Assembly (NCBI GenBank): GCA_024760905.1
Contig: CM045735.1
Location: 10,870,749-10,934,748, forward strand
Direction of reading: 5' to 3'
Source of the DNA: Plotosus lineatus
Lineage: Eukaryota; Chordata; Actinopteri; Siluriformes; Plotosidae
Length of the DNA stretch: 64,000 bases
The position numbers and the translations under genes are program-made. The stretch's first letter is position 1. Every line of letters begins with the position of its first letter. Positions 22,740 through 31,400 of this stretch are shown here, one piece after another. The notes beneath the pieces were generated by a model. It was not told the DNA's origin. It made no database searches and worked only from the letters and a program-made list of their open reading frames with translations.

Positions 22740-25700
22740 TAGAATGGTGTACCAGGTGCATACGCGCTGCTGCTCGGTTAGAGAAGAGGATGGCGCGCTC
22801 CTTGCTGTAACACACAGGACAGACCGCCAGCGCATCGGTGTACGATTTCTGAGCTTCAGCATACTCTGAGAATGTCAGCACAAATTAGATACAGATCTCT
22901 ACACAGTCTGGTTCAGTCCATCTTTGTTATTGAACGATCCAGAAATCAATTTAACTGTACACAGAAATAAAGTGATTAGTGTTACTGCATGCCTCTCACC
23001 TCGGTTCTTGAACTGCGAGTTGCCCCGTTCTTTCAGGGCCATACCCTCGGCTTTTCTTTTCTATAACGAGACCAGTGAACATAATGAGTGACATTTAACA
23101 ATAGTGTACTCACACATACAAAATAAACACATTGTGCTTTTTGCAATACTTTGGCAAAGCCATGAGGAATGTTATAAGGAAAATGTAATTTCCTTCAATT
23201 TCAGCAATCTGAGAACGGTCAAACTGATCTGAGCTGACATGAAGGCTATAGTAACCAACACAGACTGTCAATCCTTGAAGTTAAGGAACTACAACTGCAA
23301 AATTACATTCAATCTGCAAAGGCCCACCCCAACTGGGCACTCGAACTTTTTATTTTTTTTTACCCCCCAAACGTGCCAAGTTTCTGCACATGATGAGATG
23401 ATTTTCTGCTCAACACATCTGTAAAGAGGGGTTATTTGACTTACCACAGCTCTCCTGTCAGCTCAAATCAGCCTATTCAGCTCCTCTGACATGTTCCTTT
23501 TTCAGAAGAGAAGTGCTGGTTCAAAATTTACTCAGAAAAATGTTTTTCGTAATCCGGGGATTTCGTACACAGGGGTCTTCGTAAGTTGGGGGCCGACTGT
23601 ATTATTACTATTATTGTTATTATTATTAAGGCATTTTATGTGTTTAATTCTCCTCTGGGTAACTAAATGATTTAAAAAGTTAGTGTCCGACTACAATTGT
23701 TAAGACCCATAACCCTCGCCGCTTCAGAGTGCTGCATCAGGATTGAGCCTGTGCTCTATCCAAAGCCTCCAAACAGGCTTGAGATATGTCAAGTAATGAG
23801 CCTCACTGTTCTGTTAGCAGGTGGTGGAGCTGGTCATCATAAAATAAACTCTGGTCGCCTGATGTGGACTCTGATAGATACTACAGATTTTTTATTCGCT
23901 CTAAATTGGTTTATTTTGCGATAATTCCCATCTCACTGCACATTATTCTGCCTATTACAAGGTTACATATTAAAGAAATCAATCAAAAGGTTTTGAAATT
24001 AGAGTATCTTTTTTTCTGCTAATGGCATGCACCAAAGAAGTGATTTGTTATGAAGAAATTTACAGACTGATAATGTGATTATCCAATAAAAATCTAATAC
24101 TCAAATATGCTGTGATATAAATGACAAATCCAGAATGCTTCTTCTTCGTCTTCTTTAAACTGCTGGATATTTTTGAACTACTCTGTGTGAAGCCTAGATA
24201 ATGCTGTGCAGGAAAATCACATGACATCAGCAATTTCTTACATACTTAATTCAGCGCATCTGGCACCATCGTTCATGCTGTGGTCAAAGTTAATGAGATC
24301 ATTTTCAATGTTTAAATATCCGTTTAATATTTTACATGGGGCCGGTGGCGTAGTGGTTAGGGTGCTGTGCTCATGATCAGGAGGTTGCGAGTTCGAATCC
24401 CACCGAGACCCTCACTGTGCTAAGACCCCTGGGCAAGGTCTCAACCACAAGTGTGCCTCTGTTCACCCACCCAGCAGTATAAATGGGTACCAGTAAAATA
24501 TACTGGGAAGGTAACCTGCGATGGAATAGCATCCCATCCAGGGGGAGTTGAACTCCTAGTCGCTTCACGCTACGGAAACTGGGGATAAGCACAGGCCTGA
24601 TGAGCCACGAGGCTCAGGTGTAAAAACCCAACAGACTTACCTTACCTTAATATTACTTACAGCAAAGAGGTAGACATGGTTAATTCGGTTTGTGCATGTT
24701 TGCAGAAATAAGCAAAAATATATGTGCGGATTTTCATTGAATTTTCCAAGTACAAGGAAGAGTCCATTAAATCGAAGAAATATCTGAATTCCATCTACAG
24801 GTCCTTCTCAAAAAATTAGCATATTGTGATAAACTTCATTATTTTCTGTAATGTACTGCTAAACATTAGACTTGCATATATTTTAGATTCATTGCACACC
24901 AACTGAAATATTTCAGGTCTTTTATTGTTTTAATACTGATGATTTTGGCATACAGCTCATGAAAACCCAAAATTCCTATCTCAAAAAATTAGCATATCAT
25001 GAAAAGTTACTATAAACGAGCTATTAAGCTAATCATCTGAATCAACCAATTAACTCTAAACACCTGCAAAAGATTCCTGAGGCTTTTAAAAACTCTGAGC
25101 CTGGTTCATTACTCAAAACCGCAATCATGGGTAAGACTGCCGACCTGACTGCTGTCCAGAAGGCCATCATTGACGCCCTCAATGACGCAAGAGGGTAAGA
25201 CACAGAAAGAAATCTCTGAGTGAATAGGCTGTTCCCAGAGTGCTCGATCAAGGCACCTCAGTGGGACGTCTGTGGGAAGGAAAAAGTGTGGCAGAAAACG
25301 CTGCACAACCAGAAGAGGTGACCGGACCCTGAGGAAGATTGTGGGGAAGGGCCGATTCCAGGCCTTGGGGGACCTGTGGAAGCAGTGGACTGGGCTACAG
25401 GTGCCACATTCCCCAGGTCAAGCCACTTTTGAACCAGAAACAGCGGCAGAAGCGCCTGACCTGGGCTACAGAGAAGCAGCACTGGACTGTTACTCAGTGG
25501 TTCAAAGTATTTTTTTTCGGATGAAAGCAAATTTTGCATGTCAATCGGAAATCAAGGTGCCAGAGTCTGGAGGAAAACTGGGGAGAAGGAAATGCCAAAA
25601 TGCCTGAAGTCCAGTGTAAAGTACCCACAGTCAGTGATGGTCTGGGGTGCCATGTCAGCTGCTGGTGCTGGTCCACTGTGTTTTATCAAGGGCAGAGTCA

Positions 25701-28207
25701 ATGCAGATAGCTATCAGGAGATTTTCCACCTGCTGAAAAGCTTTATGGAGATGAAGACTTCATTTTTCAGCAGCACGACCTGGCACCTGCTCACAGTGCC
25801 AAAACCACTGCTAAATGGTTTACTGACCATGGTATTACTGTGCTCAATTGGCCTGCCAACTCTCCTGACCTGAACCCCATAGAGAATCTGTGGGATATTG
25901 TGAAGAGAAAGTTGAGAAACACCAGACCCAACACTGTGGATGAGCTTAAGGCCGCTATCGAAGCATCCTGGTCCTCCGTAACACCTCAGCAGTGCCACAG
26001 GCTGATTGGCTCCATGCTACACCGCATTGAAGCAGTCATTTCTGCAAAAGGATTCCCGACCAAGTATTGAGTGCATAACTGAACATAATTATTTGAAGGT
26101 TAACTTTTTTGTATTAAAAGTACTTTTTTTATTGGTTGGATGAAATATGCTAATTTTTTGAGAGGGATTTTTTATTTTTCTTTACTTTTTTGCCAAAATT
26201 ATCAATATTAAAACAATAAAAGGCTGGAACTACTTCAGTTGTGTGTAATGAATTTAAAATATATGAAAGTCTAAATGTTTATCAGTACATTACAGAAAAT
26301 CATGAACTTTATCACAATATGCTAATTTTTTGAGAAGGACCAGTGTGTTGTTGCAATTTATAAGCCCTATTCCAGGCTAAGGCGCAGTTATGCAATGTAC
26401 GATGTGTCAGACTATGGATTAGAAGAGTCCAAGTTCAACTCCCGGCTGACTCTTGAGAGCACGTTCCTTTTACACCCTTTTATTTCATTCCCTCAGTAAC
26501 ATTTTAACACATGCTATAAATTAAATGAAAAACAATTAATTAATATCATAAGATTTTGACATGGTGGTTCACTGGTTAGATTCACACTCTGAGGTGCCTT
26601 GTATTTTAATTATTAAGTTACATCTTTTCCTGTTGGATCACTCCAAGAATGACAGCCTTGAGGATACAGGCTGGTGCTCTCACAAGGCAGTTTGGGTAAA
26701 CACAAAGGTTTTAAGTTGATTATAAATTCAAACAATGTGAATAAAAAAAAAAAAAGAAAATCTCATACCACAAATTTAATATTGATTTTTTTACCCCATC
26801 CCTGCACACTGGCATCTAGGCATATTGAATAATTTGGTGCTTGGCTGACATCCAGATGTTCAGTTCATCATTTTCTGTAACCGCTTCATCCTAATTAGGG
26901 TCGCGGGGAGGCTGGTGCCCATCCCAGCCAACTCAGAGCGAGGGCAGAGTACACCCTGGACAGCTCACCAGGCCATCGCAGGGCGGAAACACGCTGACGG
27001 CTTTGCAGCCTACTCTTGTCGAAAGTCAGCAATGGTTCTTTTACATGCCTCACACCATAGACAGTGAGAGACATGGCTGGCCTTTGATAACCCAGTTAGC
27101 TGCACTGGGAGGACAGTGACAACCTTGTGGACAGTGAGACTCGAACCCCCAACCTTTGGATCAGCGATCCGGCGCCTTATACCACTAGACCACCACTGCC
27201 CATCCAGATGTTTTATTAAAATGAGATTGCAGTTTTAGGACAGTTTAAGATACAATGGCATGCTCTTTATAAAACTACAGTGTTCCCTCGCTACTTCGAG
27301 TTTCAGTGGCTTCAGTGCACCGTTGGTTTTTCAAAAATATCCATAAAAAAACATGTAAAAAAAAAAAAATTTAAATTAAGGAAAGATAAGGAAAAAAAAT
27401 AAGGAAAATGCCACAAAACAAGGCCAATTATGAAGACAAAAAAAATAAATAAAGAACAGTTGATTAGTGCCCCCCATGCAGCTAACTGGGGGTTTCAAAG
27501 GCCGCCCATGACTGATTTTCTATGGCGAGAGGCTGTAAAAGAACCATTGCCAACTTTCATCAAGAATAGCTACATAGTGGTTAGTATGTTTCTGCCCTGG
27601 GATGGTCTGGCGAGCTGTCCAGGGTGTACTCTGCCCTCGCCCGGAGTTAGCTGAGGAGGCCGCCAACCTCCCCGCAACCCTAATTAGCATAACAAGATTA
27701 AGCAGTTCAGAAAATGAATAATTAATGCCCACAGTTAATGCTCACCTCCCGCTCTTCCTCTGTCAGATGCTTCTCTGCTTCTTGTAAATACTCGTCATCG
27801 TACTCACTAGGCTTCGTTACTTCCTCCTTGAATTCTGAGTCCGTGTCCATTCTCCGTTCATCTTCTCCAATTATTTCATACGCTCCTTCTCCCAGTACTG
27901 TATCTTTCTCTAGCGGCTCAAGTCCCTTTGCAATTCCTTCAGAGAACTTAGAAGTCTGTGCAGATTCTCCTTCCATGTCAGGACTTCTACCGGATTCTGT
28001 CTGTAATTCACTCACTGTCCCTTGACCGTGGGTCGGCTCTGTTTGATTTTGTGACAGTGATGTTTTCGCTGATAGAAACGTCTCCTCACAATCATAAAAA
28101 CAGTCCTCTTCCTGATTTCCATTGCTCTGACCATCTGGGTGTGCTCCTGTGTCCGATACCTTTAAAGAATCGGCCATGGCAACCAACGTCTCAGACTCGC
28201 TCTCCAT
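4890..28207 (-). CDS. ttc1: tetratricopeptide repeat protein 1 (six coding exons, 3' end missing)
   Basis: Exons at 28207-27746, 23060-23000, 22865-22753, 22581-22545, 17029-16881 and 4944-4890 join in frame into about 292 codons. The first 154 residues are acidic and low in complexity (DDEYLQEAEKHLTEEERE near the end), as in known TTC1. Three TPR motifs follow at about residues 160-195 (ALKERGNSQFK), 196-230 (KERAILFSNRAAARM) and 231-265 (RAILRRAELYEQTEKLDEAL). The last visible peptide is RLPRQIEERNEKLKEEMLG. Human TTC1 is 292 aa and ends about 36 residues after this point, in an exon not seen here, so the fish protein would be about 328 aa, mainly through a longer acidic region. TTC1 is a cytosolic TPR adaptor reported to bind Hsp90-class chaperones and G-alpha subunits. 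Five introns in the coding part are packed with transposons. Position downstream of adra1b matches mammals. Confidence 0.93.
6018..6859. mobile_element. family C element (Tigger-like, non-autonomous)
   Basis: The inverted ends ccatattcgatgt and acatcgaatatgg are perfect and flanked by TA on both sides (6016-6017 and 6860-6861). The interior has the gcgcttatta blocks next to each end and a poly-G run at about 6805. One short acidic reading frame is the only coding remnant. The placement inside family A shows it inserted later. Confidence 0.75.
6422..6616 (-). pseudogene. acidic C-terminal remnant of a transposase (probable)
   Basis: A 64-codon frame ends in a Glu/Asp/Ser-rich tail (WSDEPDMDLSESDEYFSDD). 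Acidic tails of this kind close many Tigger/CENP-B-type transposases. No catalytic part remains, so the assignment rests on composition and on its position inside a TIR element. Confidence 0.4.
7048..7291 (+). repeat. V-type SINE (Mermaid/DANA-like, type C), degenerate
   Basis: The conserved body gtgagttccctccgggtac, the ggttagttggctg block and the tail cggattaagcggctcaac are visible. The tRNA head is lost at the junction with the preceding family A element. Confidence 0.7.
7742..8142. mobile_element. family A element, intact ends with TA duplication
   Basis: cagggattcctcactttccg at 7742 pairs with tagcgagggatcactg ending at 8142, and TA flanks both sides (7740-7741, 8143-8144). At 401 bp it is the shortest uninterrupted copy and a useful reference for the family. 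It has no coding capacity. Confidence 0.85.
8143..10137. other. mostly single-copy-looking intronic DNA
   Basis: The only clear repeat is a short CA tract at about 8867-8890. A GC-richer patch at 8999-9060 contains gcgcgct/agcgcgc in inverted arrangement. No exon with TTC1 similarity or other protein similarity was recognised. Confidence 0.4.
10429..11719 (-). mobile_element. hAT element with 8-bp target duplication inside a SINE
   Basis: The target duplication gttagggt is present at 10421-10428 and again at 11720-11727. Ends are atgcttcttaattatttt on the left and atttgagaaccactgg on the right, the latter the classic hAT terminus reversed. A related 582-bp copy lies at 38916-39497. The interior keeps a BED-finger remnant on the minus strand. 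Confidence 0.85.
11180..11521 (-). pseudogene. hAT transposase N-terminus, BED zinc-finger remnant
   Basis: The frame includes RRYDEADVALSFTV, then a Cys pair (LCLLFFLC, apparently with a small insertion), FAADSMNPNKFRRHLKTSHP and a tail PSIANN. The Cys-Cys...His-His order and the RRHLKTSHP stretch are typical of the BED finger that opens Charlie/ZBED-type hAT transposases. The catalytic domain is absent. Confidence 0.75.
12320..13443. other. intronic DNA, nothing recognised
   Basis: It contains short T and A runs (for example at 12907-12921) but no repeat head, inverted termini or recognisable protein. Confidence 0.35.
13444..15269. mobile_element. degenerate hAT copy, interrupted by a LINE end and truncated by Tc1
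   Basis: It starts with caggggtcaccaaccttttt and the ctaatcctctgagagccaaa block. After a LINE insert it continues with aacaattttagagtataat and the gctgatggttttgtagtctgg stretch, which recur at 19803-20040 in the better preserved copy. The block at 15190-15269 (tagaaaggattggctc, aaaatagatgtg) also matches that copy. Then sequence jumps directly into a Tc1 body, so its right end is missing. Confidence 0.65.
13591..13843 (-). mobile_element. RTE-like LINE, 3' end only
   Basis: The reversed tail ttcggctgttcccttcaggg and the arginine-rich end of the LINE protein (GRRPRGRPKRRF-type, read on the minus strand) identify the same LINE as at 21840 and 29781. It is 5' truncated and sits inside a hAT copy. 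Confidence 0.8.
15270..15818 (+). mobile_element. Tc1-like transposon, 3' third only
   Basis: It carries the end of the transposase, then the 3' region with gaacataattatttgaaggt and the inverted terminus near 15780-15818 (aattttttgaggaggac). It matches the 3' part of the full-length copy at 24798-26343. The 5' part is absent where it abuts the hAT copy. Confidence 0.85.
15272..15542 (+). pseudogene. Tc1 transposase C-terminal fragment
   Basis: About 90 codons read without interruption: KPIENLWDIVKRKLRDTRP, ELKAAIEASW and ISAKGFPTKY before the stop. PIENLWD includes the third acidic residue (Glu) of the Tc1 DDE triad. The first two Asp residues are missing because the fragment is truncated. 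Confidence 0.85.
15819..15889. repeat. (TG)n(TA)n microsatellite
   Basis: A TG tract passes into a TA tract with CA interruptions, at the outer edge of the Tc1 fragment. Confidence 0.9.
15891..16710 (+). mobile_element. family H element with CENP-B-type helix-turn-helix remnant
   Basis: The left end cagtaaaacctccgctgacg at 15891 pairs imperfectly with the right end gtgagcagaggtatcactg ending at 16710, followed by TA. At 820 bp it is an internally deleted relative of a Tigger/pogo element because the N-terminal coding piece survives. The stretch at 16345-16430 is a CTC-rich low-complexity run. Confidence 0.75.
16153..16290 (+). pseudogene. Tigger/pogo transposase N-terminus (CENP-B-type HTH)
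   Basis: From ATG at 16153 the frame reads MGPKKTPP, one in-frame TAG, then AEIIEKHERGVRLCDSASQY and AKSTTILKNKEAIKG. This is the usual first helix-turn-helix of CENP-B/Tigger transposases, whose members read I(I)...YEKG...STI(S)TILKNKE. The DDE domain is gone. Confidence 0.75.
16713..16812. repeat. (TA)n(CA)n compound microsatellite
   Basis: About 18 TA units are followed by CA and CATA units. Confidence 0.9.
16881..17029 (-). CDS. ttc1: ttc1 coding exon 6 (third TPR)
   Basis: This 149-nt exon follows acceptor ttctccag and ends with a gtgagt donor. It encodes IELNPAYVRAILRRAELYEQ and the rest of TPR3 to VAREACC. It opens with two bases completing an Ala codon split with exon 5 and ends in phase 0. 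Mammals have Met where the last Cys stands. Confidence 0.96.
17030..18098. other. ttc1 intron 5 part with GT tracts
   Basis: GT-rich stretches lie at about 17527-17577 and 17873-17918; the second ends in a run of G. The rest shows no recognisable repeat or exon. Confidence 0.5.
18373..18702 (-). repeat. type A SINE with 17-bp target duplication
   Basis: The tRNA-like head lies at the right (reverse of ggtctagtggtatagggtgc, B box ggttcgagtcc) and the tail at the left (cctttcggctttttcc). The 17-bp target ttgttgatactatgtat is present at 18356-18372 and 18703-18719. It is the best preserved type A copy and shows target-primed insertion. Confidence 0.9.
19105..19241. repeat. foldback: 54-bp inverted repeat with 29-bp loop
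   Basis: Arms 19105-19158 and 19188-19241 pair at 47 of 54 positions. The mismatches are mostly transitions that would still pair as G-U in RNA. The arms begin gttttcatcac on the left and end gtggtgaaaac on the right. It lies inside the nested family E element. Confidence 0.9.
20504..20715 (-). repeat. type A SINE, head missing
   Basis: The tail tttcggctttttcccctttt and the body to taacccagttagctgcactt are present. The tRNA-like head is absent. Confidence 0.8.
20996..21722. mobile_element. family D element (TA type)
   Basis: The left end cagtcggcccccaacttacg mirrors the right end cataagttgggggccaaacctg. TA precedes the left end. The interior at 21518-21600 has ccagcggggcgggatgttg and a nearby ccaataag, the same promoter-like module as family E at 3379-3454. 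Other pieces lie at 23531-23599 and 33526-34254. Confidence 0.75.
21840..22146 (-). mobile_element. RTE-like LINE 3' fragment with 14-bp target duplication
   Basis: The insert is bounded by tgtgcttccacaat at 21826-21839 and 22147-22160. On the minus strand it encodes the LINE C-terminus: RLRWFGHVQR, SRMLRLELPGRRPRGRPKRR and RQMIRCGDP. It is strongly 5' truncated, as is usual for LINE insertions. Confidence 0.9.
22545..22581 (-). CDS. ttc1: ttc1 coding exon 5
   Basis: This 37-nt exon encodes EEKSDAISDCTK plus the first base of the Ala codon completed in exon 6. Acceptor ccattag, donor gtataa. It spans the end of TPR2 and aligns without gaps with mammalian TTC1 (KKEMAINDCSK). Confidence 0.93.
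22753..22865 (-). CDS. ttc1: ttc1 coding exon 4
   Basis: This 113-nt exon encodes the end of TPR1 and the start of TPR2 (YAEAQKSYTDALAVCP, KERAILFSNRAAARMHL). Acceptor attctcag; the donor is gtacac, weak at positions +4 to +6. The reading frame into exon 5 and the length match with the family leave no better donor. Confidence 0.93.
23000..23060 (-). CDS. ttc1: ttc1 coding exon 3
   Basis: This 61-nt exon encodes KRKAEGMALKERGNSQFKNR, the first helix of TPR1, and ends one base into the next codon. Acceptor gttatag, donor gtgaga. Confidence 0.95.
23531..23599. mobile_element. family D element, right-end fragment
   Basis: About 70 bp matching the right terminus (cttcgtaagttgggggccga, ending ctg before TA). 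No left end is present. Confidence 0.8.
24339..24650 (+). repeat. tRNA-headed SINE (type B), near full length
   Basis: It starts ggggccggtggcgtagtggt with B box gttcgaatccc. The body includes accagtaaaatatactggga and ctgatgagccacgaggctc, and the tail is cttaccttacctta. Its head differs from that of type A. Confidence 0.85.
24798..26343 (+). mobile_element. Tc1-like transposon, full length with both ends
   Basis: Terminal repeats begin caggtccttctcaaaaaatt at 24798 and end aattttttgagaaggaccag at 26343. TA precedes the left end; the right side reads TG, a decayed TA. A subterminal caaaaaattagcatatcatg repeat is present near 24985. Length 1546 bp fits an autonomous Tc1 element with an internal deletion. 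The transposase is broken. Confidence 0.92.
25127..26070 (+). pseudogene. Tc1 transposase, frameshifted and internally deleted
   Basis: It starts MGKTADLTAVQKAIIDAL and ends ISAKGFPTKY. The N-terminal HTH, the central part (ADSRPWGTCGSS region) and the C-terminal NPIENLWDIVKRKL lie in different frames. About 60 bp appear to be missing near 25395, where GLGYRCH follows directly on the DLWKQW region, plus small indels near 25188 and 25505. Inactive. Confidence 0.88.
26870..27205 (-). repeat. type A SINE
   Basis: The tail cgcttcatcctaattagggt is at the left and the reversed head (accactagaccaccactgcc) at the right, near 27200. Nearly full length. Confidence 0.88.
27277..27454. mobile_element. 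family A element fragment
   Basis: Left-end-like cagtgttccctcgctacttc, then the shared aaggaaaatgccacaaaaca and aaggccaattatg blocks. No right end. Confidence 0.65.
27455..27712 (+). repeat. type A SINE, head missing
   Basis: Runs from gcagctaactgggggtttca through ctgtccagggtgtactctgc to the tail attaagcagttcagaaaatg. It starts directly after a family A fragment. Confidence 0.8.
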
Positions 28208-28224
28208 TGATAACTTAATTCTTC
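27746..28224 (-). CDS. ttc1: ttc1 exon 2 with start codon
   Basis: Coding part 28207-27746 (154 codons) from ATGGAGAGC; the exon itself seems to begin at 28224 after acceptor aacatccag, leaving 17 nt of 5' leader. It encodes an acidic, Ser/Glu-rich region (MESESETLVAMADSLKVSD, EEDCFYDCEE) and ends HLTEEERE before a gtgagc donor. A second in-frame Met follows at codon 11. The region is longer than in mammals and is expected to be poorly conserved. Confidence 0.93.
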
Positions 28225-28340
28225 CTGGATGTTTTGAAAGAGAATATCGTCAGCACAGACATCACAAAATTTAGCATCTTTAGTCATAATACAAAAATTG
28301 TACTTTTACGCAAAAATCTACCTTTATTTCTACCTTTATT

Positions 28341-28377
<37 letters not shown>

Positions 28378-28473
28378 AACTTGCAGCCACATGGACCTTT
28401 TGTGACATGACTTTGACACCCCTGGTTTGGAAGTTTTGACCACATATCCCACACCAGATGTCCCTGGAGACAG

Positions 28474-31400
28474 CACGTCGCGTTAAACGCGGCCGTGTCC
28501 ACGTCGCGTTAAACGCGGCCGTGTCCACGTCGCGTTAAACGCGGCCGTGTCCACGTCGCGTTAAACGCGGCCGTGTCCACGTCGCGTTAAACGCGGCCGT
28601 GTCCACGTCGCGTTAAACGCGGCCGTGTCCACGTCGCGTTAAACGCCGGCCCGTGTCCACGCCGCGTTAAACGCCGCCGTGTCCACGTCGCGTTAAACGC
28701 GGCCGTGTCCACGTCGCGTTAAACGCGGCCGTGTCCACGTCGCGTTAAACGCGGCCGTCCGTGTGCGTGTGTCCACGTCGCGTTAAACGCGGTCGTCCGT
28801 GTGCGTGTGTCCACGTCGCGTTAAACGCGGTCGCCCGTGTGCGTGTGTCCACGTCGCGTTAAACGCGGTCGTCCGTGTGCGTGTGTCCACGTCGCGTTAA
28901 ACGCGGTCGTCCGTGTGCGTGTGTCCACGTCGCGTTAAACGCGGTCGTCCGTGTGCGTGTGTCCACGTCGCGTTAAACGCGGTCGTCCGTGTGAGTGTGT
29001 CCACGTCGCGTTAAACACGGTCGTCCGTGTGCGTGTGTTCACGTCGCGTTAAACACGGTTGTCTGTGTGTGTCTCCACGTCACGTTAAACACGGTTGTCT
29101 GTGTGTGTATCCACGTCACGTTAAACATGGTTGTCTGTGTGTGTGTGTCCACATCACGCTAAACACGGTTGTCGGTGTGTGTGTGTGGGTCCACATCACG
29201 TTAAACACGGTTGTCGGTGTGTGTGTGTGTCCACATCACCTTAAACACGGTTGTCGGTGTGTGTGTCTCCACATCACGTTAAACACGGTTGTCGGTGAGT
29301 GTGTCTCCACATCACGTTAAACACGGTTGTCGGTGAGTGTGTCTCCACATCACGTTAAACACGGTTGTCGGTGAGTGTGTCTCCACATCACGTTAAACAC
29401 GGTTGTCGGTGAGTGTGTCTCCACATCACGTTAAACACGGTTGTCGGTGAGTGTGTCTCCACATCACGTTAAACACGGTTGTCGGTGAGTGTGTCTCCAC
29501 ATCACGTTAAACACGGTTGTCGGTGAGTGTGTCTCCACATCACGTTAAACACGGTTGTCGGTGAGTGTGTCCACATCACGTTAAACACGGTTGTCGGTGA
29601 GTGTGTCCACATCACGTTAAACACGGTTGTCGGTGAGTGTGTCCACATCACGTTAAACACGGTTGTCGGTGAGTGTGTCCACATCACGTTAAACACGGCT
29701 GTCGGTGAGTGTGTCCACATCACGTTAAACACGGTTGTCGGTGAGTGTGTCCACATCATGTTAATCACGGTTGTCTGTGTGTCTTCTTTTTCTTTCGGCT
29801 GTTCCCTTCAGGGGTCGCACAGCAAATGATCTGCCTCCATCTCTCCCTATCCTCTGCATCTTCTTCTCTTACTCCAACGACCTTCATGTCCGTCTTCACC
29901 ACATCCATAAATCTTCTCTTTGGTCTTCCTCTGGGCCTTCTGCCTGGTAGTTCCAACCTCAGCATCCTACTACCAATATACTCACTATCCCTCCTCTGTA
30001 CATGTCCAAACCATCTCAATCTAGCCTCTCTGACTTTGTCTCCAAAACATCTAACATGTGCTGTCCCTCTGATGTACTCATTTCTGATCCTATCCATCCT
30101 CGTTACTCCCAAAGAGAACCTCAACATTTTCATCTCTGCTACCTCCAACTCTGACTCCTGTCTTTTCCCCAGGGCCACGGTCTCTAAACCATACAACATT
30201 GCTGGTCTCATCACCGTATTGTACACTTTTCCCTTCATTCTTGCCGATACTCTATCACACCGGACACTTTTCTCCATCCATTCCAACCTGCCTGCACGCG
30301 CTTCTTCACCTCTTTTCCACACTCTCCATTGCTCTGGATTGTTGAGCCCGAGTACTTAAAATCCTCCACCTTCTTTATCTCTGCCCCCTGTAACCTCACC
30401 GTTCCTCTTGGGTCCTTGTCGTTCACACACATTTATTCTGTCTTACTGAGACTAACCTTCATTCTCCTCCTTTCCAGGGCATACCTCCACCTCTCTAGAT
30501 TTTCCTCCACTTGTTCTCTGCTCTCACTACAGATCACGATGTCATCTGCAAACACCATAGTCCATGGAGATTCTTGTCTAACCTCGTCTGTCAGCCTGTC
30601 CATCACCGTAGCAAACAAGAAGGGGCTCAGAGCTGACCCTTGATGCAGTCCCACCTCCACCTTGAACTCTTCTGTCACACCGACAGCACACCTCACCACT
30701 GTTTTACATCTCTCATACATGTCCTGCACCACTCTAACATACTTCTGCCACTCCAGATTTCCTCATACAATACTACAGTTCTTCTCTCGGCACCCTGTCA
30801 TATGCTTTCTCCAGATCCACAAAGGCACAATGCAGCTCCTTCTGACCTTCTCTGTACTTCTCTATTAACATCCTCAAAGCAAACACTGCATCTGTGGTGC
30901 TCTTTCTTGGCATGAAACCAAACTGTTGTTCACAAATGCTGACCTCTGCCCTTAGTCTAGCTTCCACTATTCTTTCCCATAACTTCATGGTATGGCTCAT
31001 CAACTTTATCCCTCTGTAGTTGCCACAACTCTGTACATCGCCCTTGTTCTTAAAAATGGGCACCAGCACACTTCTCCTCCATTCCTCCGGCATCTGCTCA
31101 CTTTCTAAGACCTTGTTGAATATTCTTGTCAGAAAATCTACTGCTACCTCCCCTAGACACTTCCATACCTCAACTGGTATGTCATCAGGGCCAACTGCCT
31201 TTCCACTCTTCATCCTCTTCAATGCCCTCCTCGTCCACGTCACGTTAAACAAGGTTGTCTGCGTGTGTGTCCACGTCACGTTAAACACGGTTGTCTGCGT
31301 GTGTGCCCACGTCACGTTAAACACGGTTGTCTGCGCGTCACGTTAAACACGGTTGTCTGCGTGTGTGCCCACTTCACGTTAAACACGGTTGTCGGCGAGT

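Noticed and set aside
25258..25676. Minus-strand frames over the Tc1 element
   Set aside because: They are antisense readings of the transposase.
29027..29829. Repetitive open frames across the minisatellite (HITLNTVVGECV-type and MWTHSPTTVFNV-type)
   Set aside because: They arise because the unit length of 36 or 39 is a multiple of three in part of the array. The frames exist on both strands and change with the unit.
29745..31346. Plus-strand frames opposite the LINE
   Set aside because: They are mirror readings of the reverse transcriptase, which is on the minus strand.
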